The position numbers were made by a program, and so were the translations under genes. From Rutpela maculata (Eukaryota > Arthropoda > Insecta > Coleoptera > Cerambycidae): a stretch of DNA of 64,000 nt. Positions 49,001 to 60,968 of this stretch are shown here, piece by piece. The number at the start of each line of letters is the position of its first letter. Within the stretch, counting starts at the first letter, position 1. Below the pieces are notes generated by a model. It did no database searches, had not been told where the DNA came from, and saw only the letters and a list, made by a program, of their open reading frames with translations. The DNA lies in NCBI GenBank assembly GCA_936432065.2, contig OW386286.2, forward strand, positions 20,891,179 to 20,955,178, written 5' to 3'.

Positions 49001-49170
49001 GTTATATAAAAGAGAAAATTTTCCCAAATTTACTTTATTTCCCTAGGGACGTTATGAAAAATAACGGCCCGTTGCCAATGGCAACAAGTATTTGGTACAC
49101 AAAGCTCCACTTACTGTCGACAAAACAATGGAATTAGGGTATACTTTCGAGGCAGGTATGACGAAAAAGT
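49001..49170 (+). repeat. Dispersed repeat, copy 2 (no rRNA head)
   Basis: Matches 48379-48535 from GTTATATAAAAGAG to GGTATGACGAAAAAG. The sequence before it shows no 28S text. Confidence 0.8.
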
Positions 49171-50186
49171 ACTTTTTCTACGATTGTGCTGAAAGTCAAA
49201 TTTTCTAACTTCAAAATAACTACAGAAAATATATATCAAAGTGATATTTGCCACACGCCTTGATTACATCTTCACACACCCGAATAAAATAGTGTGTTTA
49301 CCTTAAAGAATTTTATATTACTTACTGATAATAACAATTAAATTCTATAAATGTACATTAATTACACATGAATTGCAATTACAAAGTCAAATTTTCTAAC
49401 ATCAGAATGACTGCGGAAAATGTCACTTTAAATAAAATCTGACAGGCAGCAAATTTTAAATTTTGGAAAGACTTTAAAAAAGGGAAATAACTTCACAACC
49501 GTAGAAAAAATAGTATGTAACACACATGTGGCAAGCTTTATTGCAAAACTCGTATGATAGGAACATTCGCTGCGCTTGTGTTCCTACTTTCATACATCGT
49601 TTTGCAATGAAGCCCTTGCCACACTTGTATTACAATCTACTATTTACCTACGTTGCTACTGGCAACGCACAGCCATCTAAAAAGTGAAACTTTAATGTCA
49701 TAAAATGAGTTAGAAGATAGAAATTTTGAACAATATTTACCGGCATAGTTTTTGATAAAACAAATCTTAATGTGGCTCCCGTTTGAAAAACCGTTCATAC
49801 AGAAGACCTCTGACCTCCGATTCTTCGTAATTTATCCGATAAACCAAAAACCATGTATACATGGAATTACTGCTAAAGATCTAAATTCAGGGCTGTCTGA
49901 CATGATTAAAAGTGAAATTTTTGATAACGGAAAAGGAAATATCTTTCGGAATGTTCTTCGATTTAATTTTTGTCATTATCATTTAACATTTTTGGGTCAG
50001 TTTATATATTTTTAGGTGTGAGACATTTTGTAATAGAAGTATTAAAAACCAGTCTCTGTCTGATCCTTTTGACGCAAAGGTTTATTTCTTCAAAATTTTG
50101 AAATGTTTTTACAGTGGAAAAATACCCAATAAACAAGAAATCATAAATATGCCACAAATAATGAATTATAAACAATATCAGTACTC
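49171..50186. other. Non-coding with an inverted repeat near 49.5-49.66 kb
   Basis: GTGGCAAGCTTTATTGCAAAACTCGTATGATAGGAACA-type text near 49529 is mirrored near 49590-49636. An 87-codon frame at 49752-50015 has no known motif. Confidence 0.5.
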
Positions 50187-52008
50187 CAGTCAAATTGTGT
50201 TTTTACCAGGAAAGTTGTGGGGTAGTTTTGATTCCTTCCATTCTATGTTTTTTGGGGTGCTGAATCCGAATCCGAGGATTGCTAACAAAATTTCGTGACG
50301 CAACATTGAAAAAAATGCAAAAAATGTAAAAATATCATTTTTGCGGTTTTTTGCTTATAACTCGAAATCTATCAACTTTTCGTAAACAACCTTTCTATTC
50401 GTAATGAAACCACATAAAATTTCCTACAAATTTCATTATTCAGTTTTTTTTTCTTCGACGAACTTCGAGCTCAAGCGCTAGTTGAAAATTGGCGTATTTT
50501 GGCTGTCTCCGCAAAAACCCTCTTCTTCCACTCCGAAACATTAATTTATTATTAGATTCTCTCCCGGCCTCCCAAAATGATTTTTTAACTGGTGTGGTTT
50601 AAAAGCCCTCTATCTATGCTAATGGAAAAATTTGATGATACAAAAATTGATTCACAGCAAGCTGTAGAGGAAGCTGATATCCTAATTATCACAGCAGCTC
50701 TTATTTTGGCCCCGTCAAATGAATATGTGACAGTGGCGGGGGAAGATACCGACCTTTTGGTGATTTTGATTGGCCTGTGTAGCCTTGATATAAAGAATGT
50801 CTTCTTTTTGAAACCAGGAAAAGGAAAGAGGTCTCAAACCCTCTACAATCCTCATCTTGCCGCTGACAAAACCCTATCAGACCATATATTGTTCCTGCAT
50901 GCGATGAGTGGCTGTGACACCACTTCTGCTTTGTTTAATCAGGGAAAACTGAAATTTCTCAAAGTCCTGCAGAAGAACAATAACTTGCAATCAGTCATTG
51001 ATGTTTTCAAAGACCCTCATGCACACCAAGACGAGATTGCCGAAGCAGGAACCGTGTTTCTCATGGCTCTGTATGGGAAAGGACATGAGACTAGCCTGAC
51101 CGATTTGATATACAGGCAATACGTATCATCATCGTACAAAAGTAAAACATTGCCTCACTACCCCCACCGAAACTGCTGCACGACAACATTCACTAAGAGC
51201 TTTCTTTCAGGTGCAGCAGTGGTTATCCGGTCAAACCACACTCGACGAGCAGCAAAGAGACCCGAACGTGGGGGGTAGAAAAAAACAAGGAGTGGTCTCG
51301 TGCTAGTGCCAACCACTTTGAACCCTACACCAGACTCGATACTTCGGCACATTTCTTGTAAATGTAAAAGAGGCTGCCAACGCAATTGTGGATGCAGGAA
51401 GGCAGGTCTCCATTGCTCCCCGATCTGCATATCGTGCGAAGGGTTGTGTGAAAACGTCGTGCCCCCGGAAGACAGCATTGACATAGATGAAGAAGAGACC
51501 GAGAACAGACTGATGAAAGACGCTTACACGATGCGGAAGGTATGTCTATTCTCACAATTTATATATTCATCTCTCCTTGAGATATGATCACAAGTTGTTG
51601 TTTTCTCACCACATGTTTCATTTTCCAGATGAACAAGCCCTGACGCTGACGATAGAACAAAGTGGGTTTTTACGGAGACAGACATAATACGTCAATTTAC
51701 AACTAGCGCTTGAGCCCGAAAGGTTCGTCGGAGAAAAAAAAACTAAACTTGTAGGAAATCTTATGTACTTTGATTTTTAATAGGGAGGTTATTTACGAAA
51801 AGTTGGTGGTTTTCGAGTTATAAGCAAAAAAACGCAAAAAATGAGATTCTCTACCTTTCTTTTTGCATTCTTTTCAATGTTGCGTCACGAAATATTATTA
51901 GCAAACCTCAGATTCGAATTCAGCACCCCAAAAAACATATCGAATCGAAGAAATCAAAACTACCCCACAACTTTCCCGCTAGGAGCCCTTTTGAGCACAA
52001 ATTGACTG
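50187..52008 (+). mobile_element. Element B: long-TIR element with PIN/XPG-CXC gene
   Basis: Inverted repeats of about 335-345 bp (50187-50520 and 51662-52008) begin CAGTCAAATTGTG at the left and the equivalent complement at the right. They enclose a broken gene for a nuclease-like core plus CXC finger. The candidate flanking triplets ACT and ATT differ at one base. The TIR bodies do not match those of elements A or C. Confidence 0.85.
50592..51645 (+). pseudogene. PIN/XPG-like nuclease core plus CXC finger protein, element B
   Basis: The first frame gives ADILIITAA, then AGEDTDLLVILIG, then HILFLHAMSGCDTTSALF, which I read as the acidic and G-x-D motifs of a PIN/XPG-like fold. The FLMALYG helix follows. 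A shift near 51157 moves to another frame with TPTETAARQHSLRAFFQVQQ. A second shift near 51300 leads to the eight-cysteine finger CKCKRGC ... CGCRK ... CSPICISC (51357-51440) and an acidic end. A consensus intron is visible at 51540-51629 (AAG then GTATGT, acceptor TTTCATTTTCCAG). The catalytic transposase part expected upstream is absent. Two frame breaks make it a pseudogene. Confidence 0.8.
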
Positions 52009-53280
52009 CATTACAGGTTAAAGGAGTGATGTAGGAAGTAAACATGATTAATTCATATACTTGAGCTAGATAGGCAAGTAAGTATATACTTCCGTATGGG
52101 GAAACTATGTTCTAGTCACATCAGACACTTATTGGCTTGTTTGTATAATAATAATAGACTAATTTGAATAGACATAATTTTCACAACACACATCGATGAA
52201 CTTAACGATGTTGAATTTACTCATCTCTTATTCGTCTCTAATTTAACATCCTACGTTTGTTGTATTTCTGGTATTCACATCACATTTTCTCCACCCATTA
52301 GCGAAATGACGTGACTGGCGGAAACTGATTATTCTATTTGCATTTTAAAGATTTTGCGATTTCAATAATTTTTATATTAGAGACGGGATAATTTTACAAA
52401 GAACGCAATGTTTGCTGCGCATTTGAATATTAATATTAACCACACACTCTCCTATATCTTCAATTTGATTAAATAATCTTGCTAATTATATACGGGGTGA
52501 TACGCGAGGAATGTGCTATAGCCTGATGGCAGATAAACCACTTCAAAAGCACCAACGAAAAAAAAATTTTGGCCACTGGTTAAGAAGATACAGGGTGTTT
52601 TATGCAACGGTTGGATGTAACAGAATGAAATTTATCAGTAAGATTCCTCAGCTGAAACTTGTCAGAATGGCCTACATGGCTTTGAAAAATCCAGAGCCGG
52701 ACTCGGAGAAAATCTGCCCTTCTCATTTTTGACAAAACAGTACATTTTTCTATCACATTTCTGAAAAATTATTAGCGGATTTGGAAAGTACAGAAAAAAT
52801 TCTATCAGAATAGCGATTCAATTTTTTCACACCTAAACCGTTTAGACAAAAAAAATAATAAAACCTTTTAGCGCATCACGACTAACACTTTGATTAGGCA
52901 TTATTTATGGAATGGTTTCACAGAGTTTTAGTCGACAAGAAGAATACAAAAAAAAATAATAAATTATAAGCTAAATGCTTGTTATGACACCTACATAGTT
53001 TGATTTTGAAATTTACAAGAATATTAACCTATGGATTTTTTGTTGTCCGTTTTATTGCTAGCAGAGGTTTTGTTTATAGTAGAATGTTGGTACGGGTAGT
53101 ATTATTTAAAGTATATTTACAATTTATACTTTGGTCCATTAAGTACTGTTGATATTAAATCTTACCTTGGTAATTCCGAGGGCATATTAGTGTTTCCTTT
53201 CAATTTGTTTGTAGTAAATTTTAGATAATCTTTATAGTTTTTGTCTAGAGTCACAAAAGTCAAAGTGCTAGTCAATAAAA
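52009..53280. other. No recognised gene
   Basis: The 73-codon frame at 52511-52732 is not in a family I know. The rest is AT-rich. Confidence 0.4.
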
Positions 53281-53661
53281 TGATAGTTTAAAAAACTAAA
53301 AAACACGCTTTTATAAATACTCCACTAAAAAGCAAAAAATAATCATGGAACCTATTCTTTCTGTCTACCCCGTAAGGGCCTTAGTTCTAAGTCGTGTTCG
53401 TAATTAAGTATAATATTTGAGTATAAAAGCGTGGGCGCTTTTCATTTAATCTAATGATGTTTTCAGCGTTTTAATTATTGAATCTGTTCGAAATAGCGTT
53501 CGAAAAACGCCGCTTTTATACTCAAATCCTATACTTAATTATAAACACGACTTACACTAAGGCCCTTACGGGGTAGACAGAGGGAACAGGTTCGATGATT
53601 ATTTTTTGCTTTTTAGTGCAGTATTTTTAAAAGCGTGTTTTTCTAGTTTTTTAAACTATCA
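53281..53661. repeat. Fold-back repeat with 150-bp arms
   Basis: The arms 53281-53430 and 53511-53661 are close inverted copies (shared CTACCCCGTAAGGGCCTTAG, AAAACACGCTTTTA). The 80-bp loop contains AAAGCG-type sub-repeats. Confidence 0.85.
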
Positions 53662-53744
53662 ATTAATTTGCTTACTTTTTAGCCTTATATTTAAGGAGAG
53701 AATTTTCGCACTTTCAACATTTATGTAAAGAATTCGACTAAATA

Positions 53745-53925
53745 TTTATAATCTGTGACCTCGAAAATTCCCAGATATCGATTCTCATACGAATCAGACC
53801 CAAATTATAAGACTTATCCGCCGTTTTGACGCCACCATTTTGAATTGTTAAATTTGGACCGGATAATTGTAATTTGCAACCTCGATAACCCACAGATACC
53901 GATTTTCAGTCGAATCCCACGATAA
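53745..53925. repeat. Spaced direct repeat, about 121-bp period
   Basis: ACCTCGAAAATTCCCAGATA with the following CGATTCTCATACGAATC recurs, changed, 121 bp later. Both are followed by AT-rich text and a CCATTTTGAA motif. Confidence 0.6.
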
Positions 53926-54349
53926 TTGATAAAACTCTTTTGAATTATTAAGTTTTGATCACATATTTGTTTTCTACTTATCAAGCTCTTTCTTTTGATA
54001 CTAATATCAAGGAAGTTATAAAGAAAATGATAATCCGCCATCTTGGGGCGGCGGCCATTTTGAACATATTGTGATATTGAGTATACTAAATTTTATTAAG
54101 ACACGTAAAAAAAACTGGCTGTATTTTCAAAATGGCGGCCATATGTTAAAAAAAAACTGTCGCCAATGTTGTTTTACAAGAAACAACGTGCATAAAATTT
54201 TCTACAATTTTGTTTCTATACAATATTTTGATAGGAGTTACCATTTTCCAGAAATTAAGAAAACATGGAAATTCATATATCGATAAATCATTTAGAGGAA
54301 ATAACTCCGACAATTATTGTAATAATCCACTGCATTTAGGATTTTTCTT
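53926..54349. other. No gene seen
   Basis: Contains GGCGGCCAT motifs near 54050 and 54135, with no coding evidence. Confidence 0.4.
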
Positions 54350-56341
54350 TAGACCAATTCATATGAAAGCAAATGTTGGTTTTCCAGGTAGGTTCGGGTG
54401 TCCTTAATAAGGTCTCAAAAGTCCCCGAAGTGGGAGTGTAAGGATAAAATTTGGCAACGCTGTAAAGGGCTAAAATCGTGCTCGGAAACGAATTTTTCGA
54501 GATACCTCGGTTTTCATTGCCTCTACGACAAAAATACATTAGGTCAAAAAGAAAGCTATAGAAATTCTCTATAAAAAAGATAGAAGGTCTTTTTTTCGTA
54601 TACGCAATAGTTTTCTTGAAAATCTTCCATTGAATTTGAACTTATGGAATATTATGGATAATTTAAGTACTCTATTCCACACCACCTTTGAGGTTGAGTA
54701 CTAGATGCGTTTTTTATGTGGTTTCCCCGTTAGCCTGTCATACTTATTAAAATGTTGTCAAATTAATAATTTCCTTCTTGTCCGTTTTCTCCTTCTATAA
54801 ATTCATCGATTCGTTTAAGGAAACCCGAGTCAATCTGAGAACTTTCAGTCTCTGCTTCAGTGACGGCTTCTATTTCTGACGAGTTTTCAATCGGTTCAGC
54901 ATTCAAGCAAGATTTTCCATAGCAGTTGCCGCAAACTGGTGAGCAATTAAGTCCCGACCTCCGACAGCCACACAATGGTCCACAACCTTTCGTGCAGTTG
55001 CAGAAAATCATCTTCAGAAGGCAATCAGGCGCAGAAAGTTGGGATGTTGTTTTTGGCCACAATATGGTATCTTTCAACATCCATCCCCACTCTTTAGGAT
55101 TCAATACATTACCCAACCATTTCTGTACTTGAAAATAAACACGAAATAGATGCCGTTGAGCTGCGTCATGAGTGGGTGGTAATGAATTCAATTTCACTGG
55201 TTTGCTTTTGCTCACAGCTTTAATAAAGCAAGAATACCGATAGTTATCGATGGAAACTTCTTTAACTGGAGCATTATAGATTGCGAGGAAAAATGTTATC
55301 CCATTCGAAGTAACTATGTCACGAGAAGTACCAGTCTTGCTGAAAACTTCAGCTACAAGTTTCAAGTACTGTCGTATTTTCATCACTTTCAAAACTGCAG
55401 TCTTGCCTTTATTAAATAGAGCAGATGTAGTGTCACACCCAGAGAATGCATGCAGAAATAATATGTGATATCGAATATCTTTATGGTGATCAAAGCTTCG
55501 TGAAGAATACATTTTTCGTTGGACCTTCCCTCTGCCTAGTTTGAGGAGAAAAATTTCTTTATTAATAGGTGTACGAGCAGTTAAAATGATAAGAAGATCC
55601 ACATCTTCCCCAACCACAACCGTAGTATTTTTACATGATTCCTCAAGCGCTGTTTCGACTATCAAAATGTCACCATCATCTTATATATAATTATTTGCCT
55701 CAAACTTTTCTGTCAACATCGATATCAATCTGGTTTTATGCACTAACGCCATCTGTCGGTGCATAAGTGAACGTAGCGCGCGGGCATCTTGATTTAACCT
55801 TCACACGTAATTTAAAAGTCAACCTAATTTGTTATATTTCACACTTTTCGTATCATCGACCTGTGCTTAATAAACTCAGTTTGAAACATTAATTTGTATT
55901 GTTCTTCCAAATGCCCGAATATCCTCTTATGCATAGCCGTATCCACTTAAAACTTACGGCTGTATGAAGGATACAGCCAACCAGGATTTTTTTTTATGTT
56001 TTAACTCTCCGTGCAATAAAAACTGCCACAAATAAATTTTTTGATTTTAGGTATGACTTACTGGAATTTTTCAAGAAAACTATTGCGTATACGAAAAAAA
56101 GATCCTCTATCTTTTTTATAGAGAATTTCTATAGCTTTCTTTTTCGCCTAATGTATTTTTGTTGTAGAGGCAATGAAAACCGAGATATCTCAAAAAATTC
56201 GTTTCCGAGCACGATTTTAGCCCTTTACAGCGTTGCCAAATTTTATCCTTACACTCCCACTTCGGGGACTTTTAAGACCTTATTAAGGATACCAGAACCT
56301 ACCTGGAAAACCAACATTTGCTTTTGTATGAATTGGTCTGA
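54350..56341 (-). mobile_element. Element C: long-TIR element with PIN/XPG-CXC gene
   Basis: Inverted repeats of about 272 bp (54350-54621 and 56069-56341) start TAGACCAATTCAT at the left and the complement of TCAGACCAATTCAT at the right. They enclose the best preserved nuclease-CXC gene of the three, on the minus strand. About 300 bp of non-coding sequence separates the gene from the right repeat and may hold its promoter. A TCTG-family repeat begins 12 bp outside the right end. Confidence 0.85.
54763..55764 (-). pseudogene. PIN/XPG-like nuclease core plus CXC finger protein, element C
   Basis: The frame from ATG 55764 reads TRLISMLTEKFE, then a TAA at 55683-55681, then stays open for over 300 codons to 54763. 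Motifs are GDILIVETALE, VVGEDVDLLIIL, then HILFLHAFSGCDTTSALF. A conserved middle follows (LPPTHDAAQRHLFRVYFQVQKWLG and WGWM), then the finger CNCTKGC ... CGCRR ... CSPVCGNC and an acidic tail. Element B has the same order. The single stop could be read as a relic or as the edge of an exon (an AG precedes GATGATGG). A conserved catalytic transposase region, expected if this is Academ, is not present. Confidence 0.8.
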
Positions 56342-56352
56342 AGATGCGGCTC

Positions 56353-56735
56353 ATTTTACTTCCACATCCAGTGGAAGTATAGTAACGACAAAAAAATTTT
56401 TAAAAATTTTTATTGTTCAAATAGGCTTAGAATATCACGAAACGTCGAGATTTTAAGTTTGAACGAAAAAAAAATTTCTGTCTGTCGGTCTGTCAGTCTG
56501 TCGGTCTGTCGGTCTGTCGGTCTGTCTGTCTGTCTGTCGGTCTGTCTGTCTGTAACTTTTTTTGTGCGCACGTTTACTCTGGAACCGTTTCAGATATTGA
56601 CTTGAAATTTGGCACACATATGTACTTTAACGAGATCTAGAACTAGATTATATTTTCATCTTGTTCCGTCGAAGGGTTGGGGGGTAAATTTGGGGAAAAT
56701 AGGTAAATCAAGCAGGTAAGAGTCCATAAAAGAAT
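56353..56735 (+). repeat. TCTG-minisatellite family, copy 5 (3'-truncated)
   Basis: Starts TTTTACTTCCACATCCAGTGG, carries an irregular minisatellite at 56477-56552 and stops near GAGTCCATAAAA, after which the usual text is lost. Confidence 0.85.
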
Positions 56736-56960
56736 AGTTTTGGTATAATAATTTGATATACCACATTATAATTTTGCGTGCTAAAGTTGGGCCTCTGACC
56801 TCTGCGATTATCCCTAATGCGAATAACTCGCTCGTATAGTTTATGGTAGCCGGGACTGCGCAAGCCCTTTATGGATAGTTTATAGAATGTTAAAAAAAGA
56901 GTATCCGTAAAACATTTATTAAACGCATTTATAAAACATTTATTAAATGTCATGATTTAA
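56736..56960. other. Short non-coding stretch
   Basis: Contains one copy of a TTTATTAAATGTCAT-type direct repeat at about 56923-56958 whose partner is at 57405-57440, on the other side of the next element. Confidence 0.5.
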
Positions 56961-57379
56961 CGGGCTCATTTAGCATTTTTTTTTTAATTTGATTATCGTA
57001 AAGATCTTACAATTCTAAGACCCTGTGCAAAAATACAAGAATTTTGTGAGACCTGTAAATCGTATAAAAAAAATTATAAACATAGACCGCACGCCTTGTC
57101 GAATCTCGGCCGCGACGTCACTTAATAGCAACCCGCTAGTCGCACAGAGAAAGACTCGACGATCTCAAGCGGAATGCACGAGCTTTGATATGTTGCGCGA
57201 CCGTTTCGTTTCCTATCCTTTGACGTCACGATGTTAGTCGCACCGGGCTCTTTAGAAGCGTATATTTCGAGAACCACATATCGGATTCATCTGAAATTTT
57301 CAACATTGCCTAATTTTAAATAATACTTTATCCACAAGAAGTAACAATTACTAAATAAAATTCATTAAACGAGCCCATT
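56961..57379. mobile_element. Candidate MITE with GGGCTC ends
   Basis: The left end GGGCTCATTTAGCA and the right end TTAAACGAGCCC are inverted partners. The GC-rich core with TGACGTCAC-like motifs differs strongly from the flanks. No target duplication was confirmed. The flanking TTTATTAAATGTCAT copies suggest insertion into or next to a duplicated sequence. Confidence 0.55.
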
Positions 57380-58423
57380 AATTTTCTACTTATATACAGC
57401 TTATAAAATGCATTTGTGAAACGTTTATTAAATGTCATTATGTAATTAATTTCCTATGTACAGTACATACGACTTATAAACGTTGAATTGGGCGGACATT
57501 TATCGCGATAATAAACGTACGGGTTTGCAACATATCAAACGTTTTTTAGACTTATTAGTGTTTGCTGGGTATCTTGTTCGTGTGATTGAAATTTCGCTTA
57601 CTCAAATTCTTTCAGATACATCCCATCATCTCCGATACAAAATGGCCTATTCTCTAAGTTGATGACATGTCTACATGTGTATTCAATATGTTGAGCCATT
57701 TTCTAGTCACGGTGGAACAGGCTTTCACATAGACGCACAGACGGACAAAAATATATTTCTCTGACGTAAGTATTGAAAACTTGAAAAACTGTTAAAAAAC
57801 GAAATTAAAAAAATACCTATACTATGTTTACAAGTTTATTTAAATAGATGTTCAGCTGAAATACTGAAATATACTTAAAAAATACTGACATATGAACTTT
57901 AGTTCATATCTGTTAGAATTTAAAATATAGATTTTCTTGTCTGTCCTGTCCATTTTCGGTGACTTTCTCACAAGACAAATATGATATAGTCATTAGGGAC
58001 TAAAGAGACATCCTCGTCAACAACTTTGAATCTCTGTATACAGTGATGTCAGAGGTTTCAAGCCCTTTTCAACTACCTCATCATTAGGCAGCTATTATTT
58101 CTTAGAAACAAGAACCTGCTGCCAGAATGATCAAAGATATCAGAAGGTTAATTTCGCCCCATGCTAGGGTATATAATTATATAATACTTTTCGGATTAAT
58201 TTAGCAGATAATAAATTGATCGGGTAGACTTTAGATTTAACTAATTTTTAATAAAGGGGTTCGAAATAAAGAAAACTTTAATTCGAGGTACATATAAGAG
58301 CAACTAGCACAGGGTAAGTTTAGTTAATAAAATAGATAGGAAACGTAAAGGCTGTAGGCGGATAAGAAAGATAAAATAGCCCCAGAAGCATATGGACTAA
58401 ATTCGGTGTCAGCACATTGATAA
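57380..58423. other. No recognised gene
   Basis: AT-rich intergenic DNA without motif-bearing frames. Confidence 0.4.
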
Positions 58424-59277
58424 TACAACCCCACAAAAAAAAAAGGTCGTGATCTGGATGACTGACCATGGTATTCCAATGTATTTTTCGACGCTGAATC
58501 CGAATCCGAGGTCAAAAAAATTCGTGTACCCCTTAAATTTATGTGCATAGCCAAAAATATCCCTTAAATAAGGGTAAAGTTATGAAAATGAGTATCATTA
58601 CGGAAAGAGGTATGAATGGGTACTTCGTGCTCTCATTTATTATTGCCAAGTGCGTAGCAACCCCCCCCCCCCGAAATCATTGGTACGCCTTTTACACCCC
58701 TTCTATAGATCTGTGTCATGAAAGCTTCAGCTTACAAACTCTTGAGAATGCAAGGAAGACATGGTGGAGGGTGAACACAGCTAAAGAACCAACCCCCTGC
58801 TGGACAGAGGTGGAGGAAGATGTGGGAGAGCAAATTTTCGTTGCTTTTACTGCGCAATGGTCGCAGTACACTGTGCAGAACAGCCCTCAACTGCTTTGCC
58901 CGTACCCGTCTAACCCACAAATTCACAAGAAGTATTTGAAAAACTTTTAAGACAGGAAAGATGCATACCGGAGTTTTTCAATCTGAGAGATGAGAAATCT
59001 GCTAACGGTACTGAGTTTGCACAGCAAGGCCAACCCATAAAGCAAGTAAAGAACATCCCTCGATGAGTGGGAAACAGGAAGGCGCAGAAAGATGTGGGAA
59101 AATTAATTTTCTTCAGTACGGAATTTATCTCATACACCTTCTGTTATCCCTTCTCCAACCCTCGAACATTTGCTCCGCCTTGGCTGGCTTAACCTTTTAC
59201 CCGACCTCTGCGTTCTATACTTTAATTGAACACACAAGATATACTAGAAAAAGAAGAGAATATATGATTTAGCAGCA

Positions 59278-59311
<34 letters not shown>

Positions 59312-59391
59312 TAAGAAGGGGTCCCATGGAATACCATAGGAATACCATGGTCAGTCATCCAGATCACGACTTTTTTTTTGTGGGGCTGTGT
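58424..59391. mobile_element. Inverted-repeat element of about 970 bp, unclassified
   Basis: A 55-bp segment at 58424-58480 (ACCCCACAAAA ... GATCTGGATGACTGACCATG) has an inverted partner at about 59335-59391. The interior contains a frame of 135 codons (58543-58950) with no known domain. It also has a GA-rich microsatellite at 59278-59312 and a poly-C run at 58661-58673. Text at 58490-58510 (GCTGAATCCGAATCCGAGG) also occurs in the inverted repeat of element B. Confidence 0.6.
59278..59312. repeat. (GA)n microsatellite
   Basis: About 17 GA units with one interruption. Confidence 0.95.
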
Positions 59392-60968
59392 AATAGGAAA
59401 AGAAACATATTCCTCGAGTATTAGCTCCCTGCCGCCACTGGTAACCTCTGTACCTTAATAAATACAATTTATCGACATATAAAGTAGGGTTTTTTACTAA
59501 CATTTTGAAAACGCAAAGCTGACATTTTCCAAGCAGCTGTGAATAATGTCACTTTGCCGCCCGTCACCGATGGCAATGTGCAGCAATAGTAGGGTGGCCC
59601 ATCTCTATAGGGGGTGAATTTTTTTTGCGTATTTTTTAAGTCTCACCCCACGAAAATATACTATTATACTAGGAATAATTTATGTCAAAGTTTCAGATAA
59701 TTCGGTGAACGGTAACCCGTGCCGCATTCAGGTAGAAATTTGTAGATAAGATTTTATTACGATTATTTCACTCATTAGGGCTATAGCCAATGAGAGCCCG
59801 TTTTTTCACAACATTGCACCAATCAAACGTCATTATTAGTGGTAATTCAAGCTAGATCTGCTTTTGACAGGACCAACATGCAAAATTTATCGCTCTAATT
59901 TTTTAGGTCGCTGCAGCGGCAAATATGCGAAAATTTTTTGACGTTTTTTGTCGAGCTTTTAAGTTTTATCTATAAATATCTTCTCTAGCTTATTACTAAG
60001 TAATTGTTAACGTACTTACCTTGTAAATTGTAATATTGTATTATGTAGTAGCAAACAAAAACACACCTCAATTCCAAAGCGAATCTTGTCTGAAATATAT
60101 AGGCTGTAACTTTTGTCTATCTGTAACTATTTCAGTTTTCCTAGTGTTCAATCAGGTAACAATTACACACAAAGATTGTACTTTATATAGCTCATAATAC
60201 AGGAACAAGTCAAGCACAGCTTTCAATAGCTCAATAACGTAGTTACAAAGGTAAGCAAATCATTTATTATAAATGTCAAGTACACATTCGCTCTGGAACA
60301 AACTAAAAATGTATAATACTTACATATGGTAATCTACCAAAAAGTAACTCGTTGAATCAAAGCTGTGCATCAAACATTATAATTTGTTGTATTTAAAATT
60401 CTCTTTGCTTAACAAAGCAAACCTCAACATAATTCATAAACTTCGTAAGTTAAAAGTAAGGATTAAATACGTAAATATGAGTCGATGAACATTTATTTAT
60501 TATGGAATATAACTTGTAGCGCTAGATGGCGCTCTCTATGTCAATCTCGGAACCATGGGTGTATATTTTATTTGGGCGAGACATCGGTACTAAAGTAGTG
60601 CTCTCTCTATCGTTCCTCGTCGTATTGCACCTCAGAAACGCCTGAAAGGTGTTAAGCCAGTCTATATATTATAATATCTAAGGTTTCAACTCGTTTTATT
60701 TACTAGTTGCCATGGAAATGTCACTAGATTATTTTAAAATATAGCGAATCTACGTTGTTTCTACTGCGTTTGTTTCAGATTTGCTGTTTTGACAATATGA
60801 GTCGGTTTGGAAATATTTCTGTATATCAAATTAATGATGAAATTGAAAATAAAGGTCAGTAAACTCCAAAAAGTGACAAGAAAACGTCTGAAGGCAGTTA
60901 ATGAGAAAACATAATATTGAAGATGTACTTAATGAATTATTTATTCGTGAAATATTCTCCACAAATAC

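Noticed and set aside
51158..51484. Minus-strand 108-codon frame
   Set aside because: Antisense shadow of the nuclease-CXC gene of element B.
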